NCBI GenBank assembly: GCA_002307175.1
Contig: DBTS01000089.1
Span: 42,959 to 101,161, forward strand
From: Rhodocyclaceae bacterium UBA1310
GTDB lineage: Bacteria > Pseudomonadota > Gammaproteobacteria > Burkholderiales > Rhodocyclaceae
Direction: 5' to 3'
Length of the DNA: 58,203 nucleotides
The notes under the pieces are model-generated. The model was not told where the DNA came from and made no database searches. It saw nothing but the letters and a program-made list of their open reading frames with translations. The translations under genes and the position numbers were made by a program. Below, in pieces: positions 33,910 through 43,596 of this stretch; the first letter of the stretch is position 1; each line of letters starts with the position of its first letter.

Positions 33910-35220
33910 TCAATCCGCAAACGGATGGTGTTTCAGAATGGTTTCTTCACGCTCCGGCCCAGTCGAAACAATCGCCACGGGCACGCCACAGGCCTGCTCA
34001 AGGCGGTTCAGATAGGCTTGCGCATTCGCCGGCAGATCTTCCCAGCGTTTGACGCCGAAGGTGCTTTCCTTCCATCCCGGCAAGGTTTCATACACTGGCT
34101 GGCAGGCGGCTACTTCATCGGCACCGATGGGAAGCATATCGATCTTGCTGCCGTGCAGGGTATAACCCGTACAGATCCTGAGTTCGTCGAGACCGTCGAG
34201 CACATCAAGCTTGGTGATGCACAATCCCGTCAGCCCGTTGATACGCGCTGAACGACGCAGGGCAGCAGCATCGAACCAGCCACAACGGCGCTTGCGCTTG
34301 GTCACCGTGCCAAATTCACGACCGACACGCGACATCTGCTCGCCAGGCACTCCCGCCGTTTCGATATCCAGCTCGCTCGGGAAAGGGCCACCCCCAACGC
34401 GGGTACAGTAAGCCTTGGTGATCCCCAGCACATAGTGCAGCATGCCCGGGCCAACCCCCGAACCCGCTGCCGCCTGACCGGAGACACAGTTTGAGGAGGT
34501 CACGAACGGGTAGGTGCCATGATCGATATCCAGCATCGAGCCCTGGGCGCCTTCGAACAGCAGGTTGCCACCCGCCTCGTTCGCGGCATAGATCAGTGAA
34601 GATACGTCAGCCACTAACGGACGAATGATTTCTGCATCCGCCATGGCCCGATCAAACACTTCCTGTGGATCCACTGCCGGTGCGCCCAGATAGCCGGTCA
34701 GCACAAAGTTGTGATAATCCAGCACTTCACGCAGCTTGGCGTCAAAGCGGGCAGGGTCGAACAGGTCATAGACGTGCAGCGCGCGGCGGGCAACCTTGTC
34801 GGCATACGCCGGCCCAATCCCCTTGCCTGTCGTACCGATCTTCTGACCGGCACTCTTCTTGGCCTCGCGGGCCTGATCCAGCGCCACGTGATACGGCAGA
34901 ATCAAGGCACAGCCGGAGCTGACCTTGAGGCGATCACGCACCTTGATGCCATCAGCTTCAAGCATGTCGATTTCGCTGATCAGGTGATGGATATCCAGCA
35001 CCACACCATTGCCGATCAGGCATTGCACGCCTTCGCGCACGATCCCGGACGGTACCAGATTAAGTTTGTACTCTTTCGTGCCGACGACCAGAGTATGGCC
35101 GGCATTGTGACCACCCTGGAAACGCACCACCCCTTTGGCGTGGTCTGTCAGCCAATCGACGATCTTGCCCTTGCCTTCGTCGCCCCACTGAGTGCCGACG
35201 ACCACCACATTCTTTGCCAT
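33910..35220 (-). CDS. purA: Adenylosuccinate synthetase
   Basis: PurA joins IMP and aspartate with GTP in the first step to AMP. The 436-residue product has the complete family set: VVVVGTQWGDEGKGKI at the N-terminus (phosphate loop with catalytic Asp), FQGGHNAGHT (catalytic His), GTTGKGIGPAY, EGAQGSMLDIDHGTYPFVTSSN and the Arg-containing SVTGRPRR-like GTVTKRKRRCGWFD. It follows hisZ by 12 bases in the hflX-K-C-hisZ-purA order seen in betaproteobacteria. A terminator follows. Confidence 0.98.
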   Translation of the reverse strand: MAKNVVVVGTQWGDEGKGKIVDWLTDHAKGVVRFQGGHNAGHTLVVGTKEYKLNLVPSGIVREGVQCLIGNGVVLDIHHLISEIDMLEADGIKVRDRLKVSSGCALILPYHVALDQAREAKKSAGQKIGTTGKGIGPAYADKVARRALHVYDLFDPARFDAKLREVLDYHNFVLTGYLGAPAVDPQEVFDRAMADAEIIRPLVADVSSLIYAANEAGGNLLFEGAQGSMLDIDHGTYPFVTSSNCVSGQAAAGSGVGPGMLHYVLGITKAYCTRVGGGPFPSELDIETAGVPGEQMSRVGREFGTVTKRKRRCGWFDAAALRRSARINGLTGLCITKLDVLDGLDELRICTGYTLHGSKIDMLPIGADEVAACQPVYETLPGWKESTFGVKRWEDLPANAQAYLNRLEQACGVPVAIVSTGPEREETILKHHPFAD

Positions 35221-35232
35221 TTGAACTTTCCC

Positions 35233-36396
35233 TTAATCTGCCAGCGACACTACACGCCAGGTGCCATTATCCGCAATGATGCGCCGGTCGCAGCCGGCTT
35301 CACGCCAGCTGCCGGCATGCCCCGGCAACTCGCGCACGACAACTTCGCCAGCTGCACGCAATTGCGTAATCAGCCCGGCAAGACTTTCAGCAACATCCAA
35401 TGGGGCCAGAATGGCACCATGCTCATCCTGTGCCGCACCAATTGCAGCCAGTTCGCGCAGGTCCATACTGAATCCGGTCGCCGGACGAGCGCGGCCAAAG
35501 GTCCGACCCACTTCATCATAGCGCCCACCCATCGCAATCGCTGAGGCGGAAGATCCGTGATAAGCAGCGAACATCAGCCCATTGTGATAGTGATAGCCGC
35601 GCAGATCGGCAAGGTCAAACGACAGCATGGGGCCCATATGGCGGGCCAGATGCAGCAATTCATCGAGTGCAGCATGCACGCCGGGAACACCAGGGAGCGC
35701 ATCACGCGCCCGGATCAGCACATTGGCGTCGCCATACAGGCCGGGCAGCGCCAGCAGGCCGCGGCGTGCTTCAGGCTCAGTGACACAGGCGGCAACGAAA
35801 TCACGCAGCCCCGGCACATCCTTGCCCTGCAGAATCCCAAACAGGGTCAGTTCGGCCTGGGTATCCAGGCCAGCCAGCCTGGAGAGCGTGCGGAACAGCC
35901 CGATATGGCCTACGTCGATGCGGCTGGCAGTCACGCCGGCAATCTTCAGGGTATGTGCAAGCAGACGGAGAATCTCGACATCCGCCTCAATGCCGGCGTG
36001 CCCATAGATTTCCGCACCAATCTGGAAAGGCTCACGCGAGGCATTCATCGAGCGCGGCAACACATGCACGACCGGACCGCAATAGCACAGGCGTGTCACG
36101 CCCTTGCGATTGAGCAGGTGGGCATCGATGCGGGTGACTTGCGGCGTCGTATCTGCACGCAGACCCAGCGTACGGCCGCTGAGCTGATCAACAAAACGGA
36201 AAGTGCTTTCCTCCATGTCATGCCCGGCGCCAGAAATCAGTGCATCGACATACTCAACCAGAGGAGGAATGACGTATTGATAACCGTGCTGATGGAATTC
36301 ATCAAGCAGAGAACGCCGCAGGCGTTCCATGCGCTGCGCTTCACGCGGCAGCACGTCTTCAAAGTATTCGGGCAGGGCCCAACGTGGCAAAGCCAT
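35233..36396 (-). CDS. hisZ: ATP phosphoribosyltransferase regulatory subunit HisZ
   Basis: HisZ is a catalytically inactive paralog of histidyl-tRNA synthetase that forms the hetero-octamer with short HisG in histidine synthesis. The 387-residue product has the class II synthetase-like core with LPREAQRMERLRR, LRADTTPQVTRI and GGRYDEVG, but ends without the HisRS anticodon-binding domain, which separates it from the true hisS at 43597. ATG 36396 gives the usual start MALPRWALPEYFEDVLP; an upstream in-frame start lies in the DUF2065 gene. It lies eight bases after that gene. Confidence 0.94.
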   Translation of the reverse strand: MALPRWALPEYFEDVLPREAQRMERLRRSLLDEFHQHGYQYVIPPLVEYVDALISGAGHDMEESTFRFVDQLSGRTLGLRADTTPQVTRIDAHLLNRKGVTRLCYCGPVVHVLPRSMNASREPFQIGAEIYGHAGIEADVEILRLLAHTLKIAGVTASRIDVGHIGLFRTLSRLAGLDTQAELTLFGILQGKDVPGLRDFVAACVTEPEARRGLLALPGLYGDANVLIRARDALPGVPGVHAALDELLHLARHMGPMLSFDLADLRGYHYHNGLMFAAYHGSSASAIAMGGRYDEVGRTFGRARPATGFSMDLRELAAIGAAQDEHGAILAPLDVAESLAGLITQLRAAGEVVVRELPGHAGSWREAGCDRRIIADNGTWRVVSLAD

Positions 36397-36404
36397 GACA
36401 GTTC

Positions 36405-36590
36405 TTACTTGATCAGAATGAAAAGGATGATGCCGACCAGCAGGGACATCAGACCGGCAAAACGGAGCTGGCCGTCCGCCCATCGCGTCATGCGCTGAAA
36501 GACCTGCCGCCACACCGTTGGTGCGATGAGCGGCATAAGCCCTTCAAGCATGAGCATCAACGCCAGGGCGGCGAAAATGAAGCGGACCAT
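36405..36590 (-). CDS. DUF2065 family small inner-membrane protein
   Basis: The 61-residue product has two hydrophobic segments (IFAALALMLMLEGLMPLIAP and AGLMSLLVGIILFILI) joined by a short basic loop, matching the YjeT/DUF2065 family found next to hflC and purA in many proteobacteria. Its function is unknown. It starts six bases after the hflC stop and ends eight bases before hisZ, so it is in the same transcript. Confidence 0.88.
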   Translation of the reverse strand: MVRFIFAALALMLMLEGLMPLIAPTVWRQVFQRMTRWADGQLRFAGLMSLLVGIILFILIK

Positions 36591-36596
36591 GACCGG

Positions 36597-37481
36597 TTAC
36601 TTGCCGGAATCCTTGCCACCGCTGTTCTTCATGTATTTGAAGAACTCGGAGGACGGGTCCACCACCAGCACATCACTCTTGCTGTGGAAGGTCTGGCGGT
36701 AAGCCTCCATGGAGCGCCAGAAACGATAGAACTCAGGACTGCGGCCAAACGCTTCGGCATAGATGGCAATCGCCTTGGCATCCGCTTCACCCTTGATTTT
36801 CTGGGCATCACGATAAGCCTCGGCGACCACCACTTCGCGGCGCTTGTCAGCATCAGCCTTGATCTGTTCGGCCACCGCACCACCAGTGGAACGCAGTTCA
36901 TTGGCCACACGCTTGCGCTCGGCTTCCATGCGACGATACACGGAGTCTGACACATCAGTGGGCAACTCGACGCGCTTCACACGCACATCAATGACTTCCA
37001 CGCCATACTGGGCAGAGTCATTGCGGGCCTTGGTCTTCACCGCAGCCATCAGGTCCTGGCGGGCGCCAGAAATCACGTCATGCATCAGCCGTTTGCCAAA
37101 CTCTTCACGCAGCACTGAATTGATGGTCTGTTCCAGGCGATTGGTCGCACGTTCCTCATCCTGCCCAAAAGCCCGGTAAAACATCGCCGGATCCTTGATG
37201 TGCCACTTCACGAAGGAATCGACAAGCACATTTTTCTTCTCGGCCGTCTGGAAAAGCTCGGGCTCGGGAGAATCCATCGTCAGGATGCGCCGGTCGAAAT
37301 ATTTGACGTTCTGGATCAGCGGCAGCTTGAACTTGAGACCCGGGGTGCTTTCCACCCGCTTGATCTCACCGAGCTGCATCACCAGCGCAAAACGCCGCTG
37401 GTCTACGCGGAACGTGGACATTGCCACCACCACAATAAGCAGCAGACAAACACCAATTGTCAAAGGCAGGCGCGTATTCAT
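36597..37481 (-). CDS. hflC: Protease modulator HflC
   Basis: HflC and HflK form a large SPFH-family membrane complex that surrounds and modulates the FtsH protease. The 294-residue product has one N-terminal membrane helix (6-24) and the SPFH/Band 7 domain (GLKFKLPLIQNVKYFDRR, shown here from GLKFKLPLIQNV, and VEVIDVRVKRVELP), then the coiled-coil region with AEAYRDAQKIKGEADAKA. ATG 37481 overlaps the hflK stop by one base (TGATG). Confidence 0.96.
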   Translation of the reverse strand: MNTRLPLTIGVCLLLIVVVAMSTFRVDQRRFALVMQLGEIKRVESTPGLKFKLPLIQNVKYFDRRILTMDSPEPELFQTAEKKNVLVDSFVKWHIKDPAMFYRAFGQDEERATNRLEQTINSVLREEFGKRLMHDVISGARQDLMAAVKTKARNDSAQYGVEVIDVRVKRVELPTDVSDSVYRRMEAERKRVANELRSTGGAVAEQIKADADKRREVVVAEAYRDAQKIKGEADAKAIAIYAEAFGRSPEFYRFWRSMEAYRQTFHSKSDVLVVDPSSEFFKYMKNSGGKDSGK

Positions 37482-38740
37482 CAACGGGCTCCCCGCTCAC
37501 GGCTCAGACTGTCACGACTGCGCGGATCAACTTCCGGTCGTGTCGTAGTATTCGAAGACGTCACATCAGTCCCCGTCGTTGCCGCCTTAGCAGCACTCGA
37601 AGCATCCCCCTGCGGCTGTGCGGCAGCCGGCTGGGACATCAGCTTGTCGAGCGGCAGATACAGCATATTGTTGCCATTCCCCTTGGCATCCAGGAAAACC
37701 TTGGAGGCATTGGAGTACACCTGCTGCATGGCATCGATATACATGCGATTGCGCGTCACTTCCGGCGCCTTGGCATATTCGGCATAAATCTGCTTGAAGC
37801 GGGAGGCATCACCTTCAGCCTGGGCTACAACGCGCCCGGCATAACCCAGCGCCTCTTCATGCAGGCGTGCAGCCGACCCTTCAGCCTTCGGCACCACATC
37901 ATTGAAGTAGGCCTGGCCATCGTTCTTCACGCGCTCGGCATCCTGCACGGCCTTGACCGCATCATTAAAGGAATCCTGAACCTGCTCGGGAGGCTGGGCG
38001 TTGGCCATCGTCACCTTGCCAATCTGAATACCACTGCCCTTGCCATCCCCGAACTTGTATTCATTAAGGATTTTCTGGATCAGCACCTGGGCATCCAGCG
38101 CAATCGCCTCACGCCCCTGATACAGCACGAAATCCATCTTGCTCTTGCCGACGATCTCGCGCATGGCGGATTCCGCCACCTGCTTGACCATGGCGTCCGG
38201 GTCCTTGTTCGAGAACAGGTACTCAGCCGGATCGCTCAGCGTGTATTGCACAGCAAACTGGATGCTGACGATATTCTCATCGTCCGTGAGCATCAACGAT
38301 TCGTGCAGATCTGGCGTGTGGTCCGAGGAACGGAAGCCGATCTCGGCCGTACGTACCCGCGTGACATCCACCAGCTCAACCGACTCAACCGGATAGGGAA
38401 GATGCCATTGCAAGCCTTCGCGCGTCACTTCCTGGAACTTGCCGAACCGCAGCACAACGCCGCGCTGGCTCGCATCCACAGTATAGAACCCGCTGCCCAG
38501 CCAGAGGAGAACTACGACCCCCAGAACCAGACCAACACCCCCGCCCCAGCGGGGTTTGCCCGGCGTACGATTGCCGCCGTCGGAACCTCCGCTGTTGCCG
38601 GAGCGGCCAAACAGGCCACCCAGTTTGCTGTTGAAATCGCGCCAGATCTCTTCCAGATCGGGAGGCCCCTGGTCATTTCCACGCTTGTCATCGCCCTGCT
38701 GCTGGTTGTTGTTGCCCCAGCGCGGATCGTTGATTGACAT
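37481..38740 (-). CDS. hflK: Protease modulator HflK
   Basis: HflK is the partner of HflC in the FtsH-regulating complex. The 419-residue product begins MSINDPRWGNNNQQQ with a cytoplasmic Gly/Asn/Asp-rich stretch, then one membrane helix (about 70-90), the Band 7 domain and a long coiled coil (VVPKAEGSAARLHEEALGY). ATG 38740 gives the conserved N-terminus; ATG 38758, which overlaps the hflX stop, would add six residues. A Ser/Thr/Ala-rich tail follows. Confidence 0.95.
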   Translation of the reverse strand: MSINDPRWGNNNQQQGDDKRGNDQGPPDLEEIWRDFNSKLGGLFGRSGNSGGSDGGNRTPGKPRWGGGVGLVLGVVVLLWLGSGFYTVDASQRGVVLRFGKFQEVTREGLQWHLPYPVESVELVDVTRVRTAEIGFRSSDHTPDLHESLMLTDDENIVSIQFAVQYTLSDPAEYLFSNKDPDAMVKQVAESAMREIVGKSKMDFVLYQGREAIALDAQVLIQKILNEYKFGDGKGSGIQIGKVTMANAQPPEQVQDSFNDAVKAVQDAERVKNDGQAYFNDVVPKAEGSAARLHEEALGYAGRVVAQAEGDASRFKQIYAEYAKAPEVTRNRMYIDAMQQVYSNASKVFLDAKGNGNNMLYLPLDKLMSQPAAAQPQGDASSAAKAATTGTDVTSSNTTTRPEVDPRSRDSLSRERGAR

Positions 38741-38754
38741 GAGAAGTCCGGTAA

Positions 38755-39921
38755 TCATGTGGATGCTCGGTCGGGATGGTCGGTTGCATGAGCCGCCACA
38801 GCGTCATCGGCGGGGTCGGCGGAGATACTCGGAAACAACTCGCTTGCCAGTGCTGCGCGCAATAAATCCAGCCCTTCGCCGGTGTGCGCACTGAGCAAAA
38901 CTCGGTTGATTTTACCATAGGCGTCCCGCTCTATCGCCGGTTGCCCGTGGGTCAGGTCAATCTTGTTCCAGACCAGGATCTGCGGAACGTCTCCCGCGCC
39001 GATTTCTTCAAGCACGTGATTAACCACAGCAATCTGGGCCTCACGGTCTTCGCTGGCTGCATCAACGACATGCAGCAGCAAATCGGCATTGGCGGTTTCT
39101 TCCAGGGTGGCGTGAAACGCCGCCACCACAGAGTGAGGCAGATCGCGGATAAAACCAACCGTATCGGACACCACCACATGATTGTCTGCATCACGCAGAT
39201 AAACACGCCGCGATGTTGTATCCAGGGTGGCGAACAACTGGTTGGCCGCATACGCCCCGGCTTTGGTCAACGCGTTGAACAGCGTCGATTTGCCGGCATT
39301 GGTATAACCAACCAGTGAAATCATCGGCACCTCACTACGCTCGCGCGAGCGGCGTCGCACACGACGCTGCTTTTCAAGCTGCTTGAGGCGTTCCTTGAGG
39401 AGCTTGACGCGATTGCCGAGCAGACGTCGGTCGGTTTCAAGCTGCTTTTCACCCGGACCACGCAGGCCGATACCACCCTTCTGGCGCTCAAGGTGAGTCC
39501 AGCCACGCACCAGACGTGTCGCCAGATGCTCCAGCTGGGCGAGTTCAACCTGCAGCTTCCCTTCGTGGCTCTTCGCACGCAGGGCAAAAATATCCAGGAT
39601 CAGCGCCGTGCGATCAATCACGCGCCGTTGCAATACACGTTCGAGGTTGCGCTGCTGCGCTGCCGATAGTTCGTGATTAAAGATCACGATATCGGCACTT
39701 CCAGCGTTGGCGGCTACGCCGATCTCTTCAACCTTGCCAGAACCTGCATACAGCGCAGGATCAGGGGATTGGCGGCGCCCTTGCACAACAGCAACAGTCT
39801 CGGCGCCAGCCGAACTCGCCAACAGCTGCAGTTCTGCCAGTTGTTCAGCGACTCCACGCGAGCCAAAATCAAGTTGCACCAGTACTGCCCGGTTGCCAGG
39901 GGACTCCGGACGATCAAACAT
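38755..39921 (-). CDS. hflX: GTPase HflX
   Basis: HflX is a ribosome-binding GTPase that splits stalled ribosomes, mainly under stress. The 388-residue product has the N-terminal HflX domain (with the glycine-rich loop GGIGLRGPGEKQLETDRR, shown from GGIGLRGPG), the G domain with GYTNAGKST, DTVGF and NKID, and a short C-terminal domain. ATG 39921 is preferred over GTG 39930 because GGGGGTG lies at a suitable distance. It lies 99 bases after hfq. Confidence 0.96.
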   Translation of the reverse strand: MFDRPESPGNRAVLVQLDFGSRGVAEQLAELQLLASSAGAETVAVVQGRRQSPDPALYAGSGKVEEIGVAANAGSADIVIFNHELSAAQQRNLERVLQRRVIDRTALILDIFALRAKSHEGKLQVELAQLEHLATRLVRGWTHLERQKGGIGLRGPGEKQLETDRRLLGNRVKLLKERLKQLEKQRRVRRRSRERSEVPMISLVGYTNAGKSTLFNALTKAGAYAANQLFATLDTTSRRVYLRDADNHVVVSDTVGFIRDLPHSVVAAFHATLEETANADLLLHVVDAASEDREAQIAVVNHVLEEIGAGDVPQILVWNKIDLTHGQPAIERDAYGKINRVLLSAHTGEGLDLLRAALASELFPSISADPADDAVAAHATDHPDRAST

Positions 39922-40020
39922 CAAGAACACCCCCGGTCAGCACCGACTCGTGCCAACCGAGCCACTGGTAAAGAAGCATGCAGGCAGCTTTCCATGGACA
40001 GGCCACAAGGGCCCGCCAAA

Positions 40021-40284
40021 TTACTCCTTGTCCGCGGGAACGTCGGCGGCGGGCGCACCGTTTTCCTGCGGAATCGACACGGCACGGGCCGGGACGACGG
40101 TAGAGATGGCATGTTTGTACACCATCTGGGTCACAGTGTTCTTCAACAACACGACATACTGGTCAAAGGACTCGATGTGCCCTTGCAGTTTGATGCCGTT
40201 GACCAGATAGATAGAAACGGGGATATGTTCCCGGCGCAGGACGTTGAGAAAGGGGTCTTGCAGCAATTGGCCTTTGTTACTCAT
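40021..40284 (-). CDS. hfq: RNA chaperone Hfq
   Basis: Hfq is the hexameric Sm-like chaperone that pairs small RNAs with mRNAs. The 87-residue product starts MSNKGQLLQDPFLNVLRREH and has the Sm1 motif (VSIYLVNGIKLQGHIESFDQY, shown in part) and Sm2 motif MVYKHAISTVVP. The C-terminal tail is short and rich in Ala, Asp and Glu. ATG 40284 is chosen over an in-frame start 15 bases earlier because it gives the conserved N-terminus. It lies 161 bases after der, room for its own promoter. Confidence 0.97.
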   Translation of the reverse strand: MSNKGQLLQDPFLNVLRREHIPVSIYLVNGIKLQGHIESFDQYVVLLKNTVTQMVYKHAISTVVPARAVSIPQENGAPAADVPADKE

Positions 40285-40333
40285 GGTTTTGGCCCTCAAT
40301 GTATTGTTATGGGTTCTTCTGAAACCGGGCAGT

Positions 40334-40348
40334 CATGAAATATTCATG
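40334..40348. promoter_or_regulatory. 15-bp palindrome upstream of hfq
   Basis: CATGAA-ATA-TTCATG, a perfect inverted repeat in the der-hfq gap, 50 bases before the hfq start. It is too short to terminate transcription and could be an operator; short palindromes also arise by chance. Confidence 0.3.
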
Positions 40349-40445
40349 CTGTCCGACAAACTAGGATAACAGGCTTGCGGGCCATGGACAATCCAAGTCC
40401 GGCCAACCCGCCCGAATGACACAGGGTCCCCCGGGCGTGCGCCCC

Positions 40446-41774
40446 CTACTCTTTATCCGCGTAGGGATTACGCGCCGTACGGAACTCGATCCTTAACGGA
40501 GTGCCTTGCAGTTTGAACACATCCACAAAAGTTCGTTCCAAATACCGGCGGTACGCTTCCGAAATATGATCCAGCGCATTGCCGTGAATGACGATCACGG
40601 GAGGATTCTGACCGCCCTGATGGGCATAGCGCATTTTTGGCCGGAACACCCCTTGCCGCGGTGGCTGTTGACGCGCTACAGCATCCATCAGAGTCCGCGT
40701 GAGCTTCGGGGTGGGCAGCTTGGCCATCGCAGCAGCATAGGCAAGATCCACAGACTTCAGCAGCGGACTGATTCCTTCGGAGAGCAGTGCGGAAATATAG
40801 TGGTGCCGCGCAAAATCCAGGAAATACAGCTTGCGCTCGATATCCACCTTCACGCGCTCGCGACGATAGGCGTCTACCTGATCCCACTTGTTGATTGCGA
40901 GCACCAGGGCACGCCCTGAATCCAGCACAAAACCGGCGATATGCGCGTCCTGATCAGAAATATCCTGGCTCGCATCGAGCACCAGCACCACCACATTGGC
41001 TTCTTCAACAGCCTGCAGGGTCTTGATCACCGAGAACTTTTCGACGGCCTCAAAGACCTTGCCACGCCGGCGCAGACCGGCCGTATCAATCAGGGTATAG
41101 GCACGCCCGTTGCGCTCGAACGGAATCGAAATGGCATCCCGCGTGGTTCCCGGCATATCGAAGGCAATCACCCGATCTTCGCCAATCAAGGCGTTGATCA
41201 GCGTTGATTTACCCACATTCGGCCGACCCACAATGGCGACACGCGGCCCCTTGGTGTCATCAGCGTCGTCCTCGGCGTCGAGCGGAAACCTTTCGAGCAC
41301 CAGATCAACGAGCTGACGCACACCTTCACCATGCGCACCGGAGATCACATAAGGCTGACCAAACCCCAGCTCATGAAACTCTGCACTGAAAGTCTCACGC
41401 GGCATACCCTCGCCTTTGTTGACGGCAAGGTAGACCGGGCGGCCAGAGCGACGCAGGGTGTCAGCAATCTGTTTGTCATGCGGCGTCAGGCCGGCACGGC
41501 CATCCACCAAAAATACCAGGGCATCCGCCTCGGCAATCGCCGCCTCGGCCTGCCGTGCCATCTCGGCAACGATACCGGAACTGGCACCCGGTTCGAAACC
41601 ACCGGTATCCACCACCAGAAATTCACGATCTCCCACCCGCCCCTTGCCATAGTGACGGTCGCGCGTGAGCCCGGGCATATCAGCCACGAGTGCATCACGC
41701 GAACGCGTCAGGCGATTGAACAGGGTGGACTTGCCGACATTGGGTCGGCCCACCAGCACCAGCGTAGGTTTCAC
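40446..41774 (-). CDS. der: Ribosome biogenesis GTPase Der (EngA)
   Basis: Der is an essential GTPase needed for 50S assembly. The 442-residue product has two tandem G domains, each with a P-loop GRPNVGKST (near 8 and 187), DMPGLTRDR and DMPGTTRD switch segments, NK and NKWD motifs, and a C-terminal KH-like domain ending RTARNPYADKE. It starts with GTG at 41774, 18 bases after bamB. Confidence 0.98.
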   Translation of the reverse strand: MKPTLVLVGRPNVGKSTLFNRLTRSRDALVADMPGLTRDRHYGKGRVGDREFLVVDTGGFEPGASSGIVAEMARQAEAAIAEADALVFLVDGRAGLTPHDKQIADTLRRSGRPVYLAVNKGEGMPRETFSAEFHELGFGQPYVISGAHGEGVRQLVDLVLERFPLDAEDDADDTKGPRVAIVGRPNVGKSTLINALIGEDRVIAFDMPGTTRDAISIPFERNGRAYTLIDTAGLRRRGKVFEAVEKFSVIKTLQAVEEANVVVLVLDASQDISDQDAHIAGFVLDSGRALVLAINKWDQVDAYRRERVKVDIERKLYFLDFARHHYISALLSEGISPLLKSVDLAYAAAMAKLPTPKLTRTLMDAVARQQPPRQGVFRPKMRYAHQGGQNPPVIVIHGNALDHISEAYRRYLERTFVDVFKLQGTPLRIEFRTARNPYADKE

Positions 41775-41792
41775 AGGCTCTCCGCCAACATC

Positions 41793-42917
41793 TTATTGCG
41801 GTACGGCGTACACATACAGATCGCCATCACGCGACTGCAGTGCCACCGAATTGTTTGGCAACAGCTGGATCGGTGCCAACACACCTGAACTGTCGGCGCG
41901 CACACGGGCGATAAAATGCCCATCCTGGCGACTCATCACATGAACGTAACCTTCGGCGTCGGACACCACAATGGCATCCCCGACAATGACAGGCCGGCCC
42001 AGCTTACGGTATTTCAGGCTGTCCTGCTTCCAGTTGGTCGATCCGGTTCCCACATCAAGAGAATAGACGACGTCGGTAGTGTCCGTGACAAATACACCCT
42101 TGGCGTCAGCATCAATGCCGGTAGCGGAAGAAAAGTCACGCGTCCAGCGGATAGCGCCACTATCACGGTCCACACAGGCGAGCTTGCCCTGATAGGCCAC
42201 GACGCAGACGGTATCACCCTGCAGCAGAGGCGTCCCTACCACATCAGCCATACGTTCCAGTTCGTTGGAGCCCTTGGGCTGCATGATGGAAGCTTCCCAG
42301 CGCTGCACGCCTCCACCCGCGCTCACGGCGACCAGCTTGCCACCCGAGAAACCGGCAATCACCAGTTCGTTGGTCTGCAGAATTCCGGCATAGGTACGCA
42401 GGGTCAAGGGAGACTGCGGGCGCTGGTAAATCCAGCGACGCTTGCCGTCGGCCACATTGTAGGCTGCCAGTACGTTGTCACCGATACGCACCACCACCAT
42501 GTCGGCAGATACCAGCGGGGAGGCAACAATCTCACCCCCAACCGGCACCGACCACAGCCGCTTGCCGCTGCTGGCCTCGTGGACGATCAGATTGCCATCG
42601 GAACTGGCCACCGCGACAAGGGTGCCGTCGCTGCCAACGCCGCCGGAAAGATTCTTGTCGGTCCACACGCGCCAGAGACGACGCCCGGTAGCGTCATAAC
42701 GTGCCAGTTCTCCAGAACGGCTGGCGGCATAAACGCTCCCTCCAACCAGGGTAGGACGCAGCATCGAGCCTTCGGTGCTACCGAGACCGTGCCCCCACAA
42801 CTCCTTGAGCTGACCACTCTGCTTGAATTCCGGCAGAGGAGAGGGCTCAGGCCCCTTGGTAGCACAGGCGGCCAGCAGGCACGCGACAACAGGGACAAGA
42901 ATGTTACGCAGGTTCAT
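41793..42917 (-). CDS. bamB: Outer-membrane assembly lipoprotein BamB
   Basis: BamB is the beta-propeller lipoprotein of the BAM complex that inserts outer-membrane proteins. The 374-residue product has a signal peptide with lipobox LAAC (Cys19) and eight blade-like repeats containing PQQ-type pieces such as RWIYQRP, GAIRWTRDF and STNWKQDS. Ala after Cys suits outer-membrane sorting. Its start overlaps the yfgM stop by one base (TGATG). The yfgM-bamB-der order is conserved. Confidence 0.96.
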   Translation of the reverse strand: MNLRNILVPVVACLLAACATKGPEPSPLPEFKQSGQLKELWGHGLGSTEGSMLRPTLVGGSVYAASRSGELARYDATGRRLWRVWTDKNLSGGVGSDGTLVAVASSDGNLIVHEASSGKRLWSVPVGGEIVASPLVSADMVVVRIGDNVLAAYNVADGKRRWIYQRPQSPLTLRTYAGILQTNELVIAGFSGGKLVAVSAGGGVQRWEASIMQPKGSNELERMADVVGTPLLQGDTVCVVAYQGKLACVDRDSGAIRWTRDFSSATGIDADAKGVFVTDTTDVVYSLDVGTGSTNWKQDSLKYRKLGRPVIVGDAIVVSDAEGYVHVMSRQDGHFIARVRADSSGVLAPIQLLPNNSVALQSRDGDLYVYAVPQ

Positions 42918-43567
42918 CAGGCCCCTCCAAGGGCATCCAGTTTGGTTTGCAGCACGGTACGGAAGCCGGCAGAAGCCTGTCCGCTGTTTTCACCCAAAGC
43001 GGTCATTGCCCGCTTGTAAGCTTCCCCAGCAGCCTTGGCATCTCCCTTGGCGAACAGGATATCACCCCGCAGGTCTTCGAAACGTGCGGTAAAAGCCTTG
43101 TCCGGAGCAGCTTCCAGCGTCTTCAGTGCAGCGTCATTGTCTTTCGCATCAGCCTGCAATGCAGCAAGACGCAGACGGGCAACGTCACGCACGAGCGTAT
43201 CGCTACCCTTGTTGATGGCCCACTCGAGGCGGGCCTGGGAATCTTTCTGGTTACCGGCATCAGCTTCAGCCTTGGCCAGCATCAGGGTCGCCATCTGCGC
43301 GAGCACGGATTCGCCATGCTTGGCGACGATTTCATCGGTCAGTGCACGCAACTTGACCGCATCCTTGGCCTGATCCGCCTGCTGGATGGCGGCATAGAGC
43401 ACACCGGTTTCGGTCGCCTGGGATGTCTGGTAGCGATGCCAGCCCGTCCAGGCCAGCAACACCAGTGCACACGCGAGAACCACCCAGGTCACGCGGTTGC
43501 TGTTCTTCTCCCACCAGTCTCTCAGGGCCGATAGCTGCTCCTGCTCTTCCAGATCGTAAGCTGCCAT
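42917..43567 (-). CDS. yfgM: YfgM family protein (tetratricopeptide-like, SecYEG-associated)
   Basis: YfgM is an inner-membrane protein that associates with the SecYEG translocon and periplasmic chaperones. The 216-residue product has a short cytoplasmic N-terminus (MAAYDLEEQEQLSALRDWW), one membrane helix (about 26-46) and a periplasmic helical TPR-like domain. Length and the hisS-yfgM-bamB context match the family. It lies 29 bases after hisS. Confidence 0.93.
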   Translation of the reverse strand: MAAYDLEEQEQLSALRDWWEKNSNRVTWVVLACALVLLAWTGWHRYQTSQATETGVLYAAIQQADQAKDAVKLRALTDEIVAKHGESVLAQMATLMLAKAEADAGNQKDSQARLEWAINKGSDTLVRDVARLRLAALQADAKDNDAALKTLEAAPDKAFTARFEDLRGDILFAKGDAKAAGEAYKRAMTALGENSGQASAGFRTVLQTKLDALGGA

Positions 43568-43596
43568 ATTCTTATCGTTCCTTACTGTGTCAGTAA

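Noticed and set aside
37457..38737. A 426-codon plus-strand frame opposite hflK
   Set aside because: It is antisense to a well-conserved gene, rich in His, Arg and Leu, with no family motif.
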